NCBI GenBank assembly: GCA_030646745.1
Contig: JAUSKV010000205.1
Span: 1 to 19,337, forward strand
Direction: 5' to 3'
DNA length: 19,337 nucleotides
DNA from: Sulfurimonas sp.
GTDB lineage: Bacteria; Campylobacterota; Campylobacteria; Campylobacterales; Sulfurimonadaceae
Both the position numbers and the translations under genes were made by a program. Shown in pieces: positions 14,880 through 19,337 of this stretch; within the stretch, counting starts at the first letter, position 1, and every line of letters starts with the position of its first letter. Under the pieces are notes generated by a model. It had not been told where the DNA came from, did no database searches, and saw nothing but the letters and a program-made list of their open reading frames with translations.

Positions 14880-15020
14880 AATTCTCGAAAAACTTGTTTT
14901 TTCTAAAGAAACATTTTCACTGCACGAAAAGCGATTCTCTTGTTTTATAGCTTTAGAGGTTGTAGGGACATTAGCAGCAGCCACCCAAACGGACGCGTTC
15001 GTTTTAGTGTGCAGCATCAA
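14880..15020 (+). repeat. Structured dispersed repeat, copy 3 (141 bp), overlapping the SDR 3' end
   Basis: Runs from AATTCTCGAAAAAC to GTGTGCAGCATCAA. It is nearly identical to copy 2 over the first 66 nt and more diverged at the right end. The closing hairpin has its right arm TTCGTTTTAGTG intact (14998-15009), but its left arm carries CC in place of TA (14985-14986), breaking two pairs. The last 17 nt are also the last codons and stop of the short-chain dehydrogenase read on the other strand. Confidence 0.85.
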
Positions 15021-15750
15021 ATAATAATGAATTTATTATTTTTTCTTTTAAAAAGTTTGGGAGTGAGTTTAGCAATAAAATAATCAAATAAAACCTAAAA
15101 GGGAAGGGATAGAATCTTTTCTCCTTTTCTATTGCTTTATAAATTATTTTTGCTCCATCTTTAGTACTTAAAAAGAATGGCATGTAGAAACTGTTTTTAT
15201 CTGTCATCTCACTCTTTATAAATCCAGGCAGGACATTTATAACCTTTATTCCATCCTTTTTATACTTATACCTCATTCCCTCTGCATAGGCATTTAAAGC
15301 TCTTTTTGACGAGCTGTAAACTTTGGAGGATGGCATAGAGATAAGCGAAGCAAGAGAGGAGATAAAAACTATCTTTCCACTTTTTTTTGCCAAAAAATGT
15401 GGCAGAAGTATTTCTAAAATAGCATGATTTGAGAGTACATTTACATCGTAAATATTTTTAAAATCTGAGAAAGGGGTAATTTCAAGAGAATGCCCTACGG
15501 ATATGCCTGCGTTTAAAATTACTATATCAACAAAGCCGATTGCCGCTATTTTTTCTTGAAGTTCATCAAACTTTGTTACATCAGCGACAACAATTTCAAC
15601 ACTCTTAGCATGTTGAAGTAACTCTTGTTGAAGCTTTTCAAGTCTGCTTTGTCTTCGGGCGAGAAGAATAAGCTCATTATCACTTTTGGCGTATTGCCGA
15701 GCCAACTCCTCGCCTATTCCGCTGCTTGCGCCCGTAATTAGGATTTTCAC
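15004..15750 (-). CDS. Short-chain dehydrogenase/reductase
   Basis: A classical NAD(P)-dependent SDR of 248 residues. The Rossmann motif is GASSGIG (7-13), NAG lies in VILNAGIS, and the catalytic triad is S132, Y145 and K149 in SSKVYSSSKRAL. LPGFIKSEMT matches the post-catalytic PG motif. The C-terminus has a hydrophobic stretch, YLIILLLNSLPNFL, seen in membrane-associated members. The substrate is unknown. The GTG start lies 7 nt after the hom stop and has only AAAAGG directly abutting it, so translation probably depends on re-initiation from hom; an in-frame TAA just upstream rules out a longer start. The last codons (D-A-A-H-stop) lie within repeat copy 3, suggesting that the original 3' end was replaced when the repeat arrived. 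Confidence 0.88.
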   Translation of the reverse strand: MKILITGASSGIGEELARQYAKSDNELILLARRQSRLEKLQQELLQHAKSVEIVVADVTKFDELQEKIAAIGFVDIVILNAGISVGHSLEITPFSDFKNIYDVNVLSNHAILEILLPHFLAKKSGKIVFISSLASLISMPSSKVYSSSKRALNAYAEGMRYKYKKDGIKVINVLPGFIKSEMTDKNSFYMPFFLSTKDGAKIIYKAIEKEKRFYPFPFRFYLIILLLNSLPNFLKEKIINSLLFDAAH

Positions 15751-15757
15751 CTTTTAT

Positions 15758-17017
15758 TTACACTATCCTGATCATGACAGGGGTAAAGTTTACAAAATCT
15801 AGCGAAGCAATTTGTTTTATCATGTTTTGAATATCTCTTTCAACCGAAATATGTGTAGAGATGAGTAAATTAGCAGAGTCTGCCGAACATGGTCGCTGAA
15901 GCATGGTCTCAATTGAGATATTGTTATCCTCAAAAATTTTGGTAATACGGGCTAAAACTCCCGCTTTATCTGAAACATTGATACGAAGATAGTATTTTGA
16001 CTCTATTTTATCAGTTGGCTTGAGTGTAAGTTTGCCCTCAAGCGGTTTGTCAAAGCCGAGCATCGGTCTTGTTTTTCCACTTCTTGCTATATCTATAATA
16101 TTTGCAACAACTGCTGAAGCCGTAGCATTTCCGCCAGCACCCGCTCCATAGTAAAGTGTTTCGCCCACTTTGTCACCGACTACCGAGATGCCGTTCATGA
16201 CACCGTCAATTTTAGCAATCATCTTCTCTTGGGGGACTAAACTAGCATGCACTCTTAACTCAACCTCATTGCCGTCTTTTTTAGCAATTCCTAAAAGTTT
16301 GATAGCGTAGCCAAACTCCTTTGCAAATGTTATGTCATCCTGAGAAATATTTTGTATTCCCTCAATCAATATGTCTTCAGGTTTGGCATCAATCCCGTAT
16401 GCGATACTAGCGAGAATAAGAAGTTTGTGTGCCGCATCAAATCCGCCCACATCAAAGGTTGGATCTGCCTCTGCATATCCTAGCTCCTGTGCTTCTTTAA
16501 GGATAGCGTCATATGCCACACCCTCATTTGTCATTTTAGTCATCATGTAGTTACATGTGCCGTTCATAATACCCATAATAGATTCAATATGATTGGCTGA
16601 GAGACCATCACGAAGGGCATTTATAATTGGAATTCCACCTGCAACACTTGCTTCATATTCAAATGCCAAATCTTTTGCCATGTCTTGAAGTTCATAACGG
16701 TGATACGCCAAGAGTGCTTTATTAGCAGTAACAACTGCTTTTTTGTTGGCAAGTGCCTTTTTTACAACCTCAAAAGCCTCATCAACTCCGCCCATAAGCT
16801 CAACAACGATATCAATCTCACTATCATTCAAAATATCGTCTGCGTTATCTGTTAATAGAATGTCTAAGCCTCTCTCTTTTGAGAGATTTTTAACAACTCC
16901 GCTTTTTACGATGATATCCACTCCGGCACGTGCAGAAATTACATCGGCATTGTCTTTTAAAATTTGCACTACACTCGTTCCAACAGTCCCAACGCCTATA
17001 ATTCCTACTTTTATCAT
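15758..17017 (-). CDS. hom: Homoserine dehydrogenase
   Basis: Reduces aspartate semialdehyde to homoserine with NAD(P)H, the branch point towards threonine and methionine. The protein has 419 residues, normal for the single-function enzyme. The nucleotide-binding GVGTVG motif is at 8-13. The catalytic region shows ANKALLAYH, then AGGIPIINALRDGL and the signature GIMNGTCNYMMTKM, followed by EAQELGYAEADPTFDVGG. The last 75 residues are an ACT domain (YYLRINVSDKAGVLARITKIF), usually the site of threonine feedback control. It lies 10 nt after the AlaC-like gene and is followed by the SDR, so it is in the middle of a three-gene operon. AGG about 9 nt upstream of the ATG is the ribosome-binding site. 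Confidence 0.96.
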   Translation of the reverse strand: MIKVGIIGVGTVGTSVVQILKDNADVISARAGVDIIVKSGVVKNLSKERGLDILLTDNADDILNDSEIDIVVELMGGVDEAFEVVKKALANKKAVVTANKALLAYHRYELQDMAKDLAFEYEASVAGGIPIINALRDGLSANHIESIMGIMNGTCNYMMTKMTNEGVAYDAILKEAQELGYAEADPTFDVGGFDAAHKLLILASIAYGIDAKPEDILIEGIQNISQDDITFAKEFGYAIKLLGIAKKDGNEVELRVHASLVPQEKMIAKIDGVMNGISVVGDKVGETLYYGAGAGGNATASAVVANIIDIARSGKTRPMLGFDKPLEGKLTLKPTDKIESKYYLRINVSDKAGVLARITKIFEDNNISIETMLQRPCSADSANLLISTHISVERDIQNMIKQIASLDFVNFTPVMIRIV

Positions 17018-17027
17018 ATCAATTTAC

Positions 17028-18257
17028 CTACTTTATTTCGTCTTTTTTTTCTTCGAATTGTTTCAAAAATTCTTTGATATTTCTGCCTGCCTGACGGATA
17101 CGATTGTCATTTTCGATTAATGCAATGCGGACATAACCCTCGCCGTATTCGCCAAAGCCAATCCCAGGAGCAACTGCAACCTGAGCTTCTTTTAAAAGTT
17201 TTTTTGAAAATTCGAATGAACCTAGATGCGCTGCACACTCCGGTATCTTAGCCCAAACAAACATACTTGCCTGATTTTTTCTTATGTGCCAACCGGCACG
17301 ATCAAATGCGTCTAATAATATATCTTGACGGTGCTCATACTTATCAACAATATCTTTCACACACTGCTGATCACCATTGAGTGCCACAGTAGCTGCAACT
17401 TGAATAGGAGTAAACATTCCATAATCAAGCCATGACTTAATTTTTTGAAGTGCCCCGATGAGTTTCTTATTTCCAACAAAAAATCCAACTCTCCAGCCAG
17501 CCATGTTGTAACTTTTTGAAAGCGTAAAACTCTCAACAGCTACATCTTTTGCACCCTCAACACTCATAATTGACGGAGTTACATAGCCGCCAAAAGTGAT
17601 ATCACCATAGGCTATATCACTGATGACATAAAATCGCTCTTTTTTAGCCATTGCTACAAGTTTTACATAAAAATCTTGTGTAACAGTCGCAGTAGATGGG
17701 TTGTGAGGAAAATTAACTAAAACATATTTTGGTCTTGGACTTGTCTCTTTAAAAACTCGTATCAAATCTTTAAAAAATTGCTCTTCATCTACTTTATAAT
17801 CTTCATCAAAAGTAAGACCAAATTTCACAACATTTCCACCTGCTAAAATAAAAGCATAAGAGTGAATCGGATAAGTTGGATCAGGAACAACGGTAGTGTC
17901 CCCTGGATTTGTAATAGCATACGCTAAGTGAGCATATCCCTCTTTTGAGCCGATGGTAGCCACACACTCAGTCATCGGGTCTAGGTCACATCCATAACGG
18001 CGCTTATACCAATCAGCAATGGCTACTAAAAGCTTTGGAATTCCCTTCGAGGTTGAATATCCATGTGTTTTAGTTTTTTGAGCCGACTCAATTAACTTTT
18101 CACGAATATGCTCCGGCGTATCACCATCCGGATTACCCATAGAAAAATCTATTACATCCGCACCGGCTCTTCGCTCAGCCATTTTAAGTTCATTAACTTC
18201 TGCAAATACATACTTTGGAAGTCTTTTTATTCTGTCAAATTCTATTTCGTCAAACAT
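17028..18257 (-). CDS. alaC: AlaC-like pyridoxal-phosphate aminotransferase
   Basis: A class I/II aminotransferase of 409 residues. It follows the E. coli AlaC (glutamate-pyruvate transaminase) pattern closely as I recall it: RLPKYVFAEVNELKMAERR, DFSMGNPDGDTP, THGYSTSKGIP, then TIGSKEG, DPTYPIH and NFPHNPS. The PLP lysine is K248 in TLSKSYNMAGWR, and SMFVWAKIPE and ALIEND follow near the end. The likely reaction is alanine formation from pyruvate and glutamate. Databases often label this subfamily LL-diaminopimelate aminotransferase or aspartate aminotransferase, which cannot be excluded, and the hom neighbour would suit an aspartate-family role. It is the first gene of the operon alaC-hom-SDR with its own promoter; AGGA at good spacing precedes the ATG. 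Confidence 0.88.
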   Translation of the reverse strand: MFDEIEFDRIKRLPKYVFAEVNELKMAERRAGADVIDFSMGNPDGDTPEHIREKLIESAQKTKTHGYSTSKGIPKLLVAIADWYKRRYGCDLDPMTECVATIGSKEGYAHLAYAITNPGDTTVVPDPTYPIHSYAFILAGGNVVKFGLTFDEDYKVDEEQFFKDLIRVFKETSPRPKYVLVNFPHNPSTATVTQDFYVKLVAMAKKERFYVISDIAYGDITFGGYVTPSIMSVEGAKDVAVESFTLSKSYNMAGWRVGFFVGNKKLIGALQKIKSWLDYGMFTPIQVAATVALNGDQQCVKDIVDKYEHRQDILLDAFDRAGWHIRKNQASMFVWAKIPECAAHLGSFEFSKKLLKEAQVAVAPGIGFGEYGEGYVRIALIENDNRIRQAGRNIKEFLKQFEEKKDEIK

Positions 18258-18272
18258 ATTAAGTCCTGATTG

Positions 18273-18295
18273 TTAAAGCCATAAAAGGCTCTTAA
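18273..18295 (-). promoter_or_regulatory. Leader hairpin before the AlaC-like gene
   Basis: TTAAAGCC and GGCTCTTAA pair over 8 bp with one bulged base around a 6-nt loop. In the minus-strand transcript it would sit between the promoter and the ribosome-binding site (AGGA at 18263-18266). It could stabilise the 5' end or affect translation; no known riboswitch is recognised. Confidence 0.3.
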
Positions 18296-18307
18296 AATAT
18301 GAATGGT

Positions 18308-18313
18308 ATTCTA
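18308..18313 (-). promoter_or_regulatory. Candidate -10 box for the alaC-hom-SDR operon
   Basis: TAGAAT on the minus strand lies 51 nt before the ATG, between the end of the exported-protein gene and the leader hairpin. It matches 5 of 6 positions of TATAAT. Predicted transcription start is near 18301. Confidence 0.5.
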
Positions 18314-18341
18314 GCGAAAAATGTTTAGATTTAAGTAATAA

Positions 18342-19172
18342 TCAGTTTGGAGAGAGGAGTAAATCATCTTTAATATTTTTAAGTGAGTAGAGATCTGAAA
18401 TTTTAATATATTTTGCGTGAGTAGGTATTTCCAGCATCATATTAGCAGTTTTTTCATCTTGCTTTATTACCTCTAAAAGATTAAGTGAAGCATCATAATA
18501 GACAATATGCGGGTACCAAGTGTTTTTTGAAGAACTTGTTATTTTAAGAGTCTTTACAGCTGAAACATCAAGCCAATGTGGGTTTAGTGATCGTTTCAGC
18601 TCAAACTCTGTGCCACCTTTGAGAGTGTTTACAGCTAAAGTAGCATTTGACAAATCTATTGTATATTCCCAGTCGGTTGCTGAGTTTTTTTGTATATCTG
18701 TGATTTTACAGCCACTCTTATACAGCTCTTTTTGTAATATTACCGGATCAGTCGCATACTCAGAATTCAGTACAACACTCCATGTAAATTGCGAACTACT
18801 AAGATTTGATTCTGTCGTTACATATCTATAGTAGCCCATATTTCCAAGTGAGTCACCCATTATTTTCACAAAGAATTGGGGTGAAGCGGCAGTTTTAAAA
18901 GTAAGTTTAAGCTCTTGTGGTTTATTAAAAAAAAGATTCAGAAGTCCGTTGTCTTTGAGTGTTTGAGCTACTTTAACTACATCAACTCTATTTTGCGTAT
19001 AAAAATTTGAATTCGGAGAAAAAATTATATCAATAAACGCTTTATTTTGTTGATAAGCACTCTCTTTGATAAAAGTTTTTATTTTTTGTGTTAAAAGTGA
19101 ATCCCCTTGATGTATTTCATCTCCTAATACGAATGTATAAAAGAGTAGAAATATAAAAAGTATCTTCACCAT
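18342..19172 (-). CDS. Exported protein of unknown function
   Basis: A 276-residue protein with an N-terminal signal peptide (MVKILFIFLLFYTFVLG, cleavage likely before DEI), so periplasmic or surface-associated in function. I do not recognise the family. The mature part is rich in beta-type segments: FVKIMGDSLGNMGYYRYV, FTWSVVLNSEYATDPVIL, WEYTIDLSNATLAV and WYPHIVYYDASLNLLEVI. It contains a single cysteine (in KSGCKI), no lipobox and no membrane anchor. It ends in LYSLKNIKDDLLLSPN. Its ATG overlaps the end of the upstream frame (stop 19166-19168), and its own ribosome-binding site is weak, so translation is probably coupled. A lineage-specific Campylobacterota protein is the likeliest identity. 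Confidence 0.75.
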   Translation of the reverse strand: MVKILFIFLLFYTFVLGDEIHQGDSLLTQKIKTFIKESAYQQNKAFIDIIFSPNSNFYTQNRVDVVKVAQTLKDNGLLNLFFNKPQELKLTFKTAASPQFFVKIMGDSLGNMGYYRYVTTESNLSSSQFTWSVVLNSEYATDPVILQKELYKSGCKITDIQKNSATDWEYTIDLSNATLAVNTLKGGTEFELKRSLNPHWLDVSAVKTLKITSSSKNTWYPHIVYYDASLNLLEVIKQDEKTANMMLEIPTHAKYIKISDLYSLKNIKDDLLLSPN

Positions 19173-19337
19173 TTTTTATCTTTATTTAATTGTTTAAATT
19201 CTTCAAGATCAATTTGACTAAATTTCCCATCAACATACTTGAATCTTATGTTTTGAGTAGAATTAAACTCTTCTAATTTACCATCAACTTCAATATTTAT
19301 ATTTCCGTGTCCAAACAGAAGCAACCAATTTTTATTA
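19166..19337 (-). CDS. C-terminal end of an unknown protein, 5' end outside window
   Basis: An open minus-strand frame enters from the window edge and gives 56 residues ending KQLNKDKKW before TGA. The visible part begins NKNWLLLFGHGNINIEVDG and continues with FKYVDGKFSQIDLEEF. Its stop overlaps the ATG of the exported-protein gene by 7 nt (ATGGTGA), a coupling arrangement that argues it is a real gene. The codon use is like that of its neighbours. The fragment is too short to assign to a family; it looks soluble in the visible part. Confidence 0.55.
   Translation of the reverse strand, partial: NKNWLLLFGHGNINIEVDGKLEEFNSTQNIRFKYVDGKFSQIDLEEFKQLNKDKKW

Noticed and set aside
13907..15020. CRISPR-like array from the repeated segments
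   Set aside because: There are only three long copies (141-166 bp) with irregular spacing and orientation and no cas genes; it is a dispersed repeat instead.
13907..15020. Insertion sequence with transposase
   Set aside because: No transposase or recombinase frame lies between or beside the copies, and I could not find matching target-site duplications.

Overview
The window is an AT-rich chromosomal segment that looks like a free-living Campylobacterota (formerly Epsilonproteobacteria), most like the Sulfurimonas/Sulfuricurvum group. The protein styles support this, as do -10 boxes (TATAAT) without a recognisable -35, and a bioF-like gene close to a class A penicillin-binding protein, an order I recall from Helicobacter pylori. 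The genus call is inference: everything was read by eye, with no database search. Nearly all genes are ordinary chromosomal ones. I see no prophage, CRISPR array, transposase, rRNA or tRNA.

Layout, left to right. (1) 3-5182 (+): the 3' part of a GMC oxidoreductase, a cysteine-type molybdenum formate dehydrogenase, a YraN-family protein and an aldehyde dehydrogenase. (2) 5248-6278 (+): DUF523 overlapping a DedA-family membrane protein. (3) 6521-13902 (+): a tight six-gene run of alaS, a four-helix membrane protein, maf, bioF-like, a lone peptide/nickel-type ABC ATPase and PBP1A. Gaps are 17 nt or less, and several stop/start codons overlap. (4) 14063-14712 (-): a two-gene unit of an acidic 81-aa protein and a SnoaL/NTF2-like protein. 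(5) 15004-18257 (-): an AlaC-like aminotransferase, homoserine dehydrogenase and a short-chain dehydrogenase. (6) 18342-19337 (-): two overlapping unknown genes, one exported and one cut by the window edge.

The most unusual feature is a family of three structured non-coding repeats at 6297-6462, 13907-14049 and 14880-15020. Each copy opens with a common AATTCTCGAAAAAC, carries a conserved core with nested complementary segments, and closes with a hairpin whose arms are CACTAAAACGGA and TTCGTTTTAGTG. Copies 2 and 3 are inverted relative to each other (about 90% identical by hand alignment) and bracket unit 4, so that cassette is in principle invertible or a small composite element. Copy 3 also supplies the last four residues and stop codon of the short-chain dehydrogenase. 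Copy 1 sits directly in front of the alaS promoter.

Functionally, the first block could oxidise alcohols, aldehydes and formate, though the genes appear to lie in separate transcription units. The alaS run mixes translation, nucleotide clean-up, biotin and cell-wall synthesis. The alaC-hom pair serves amino acid metabolism.
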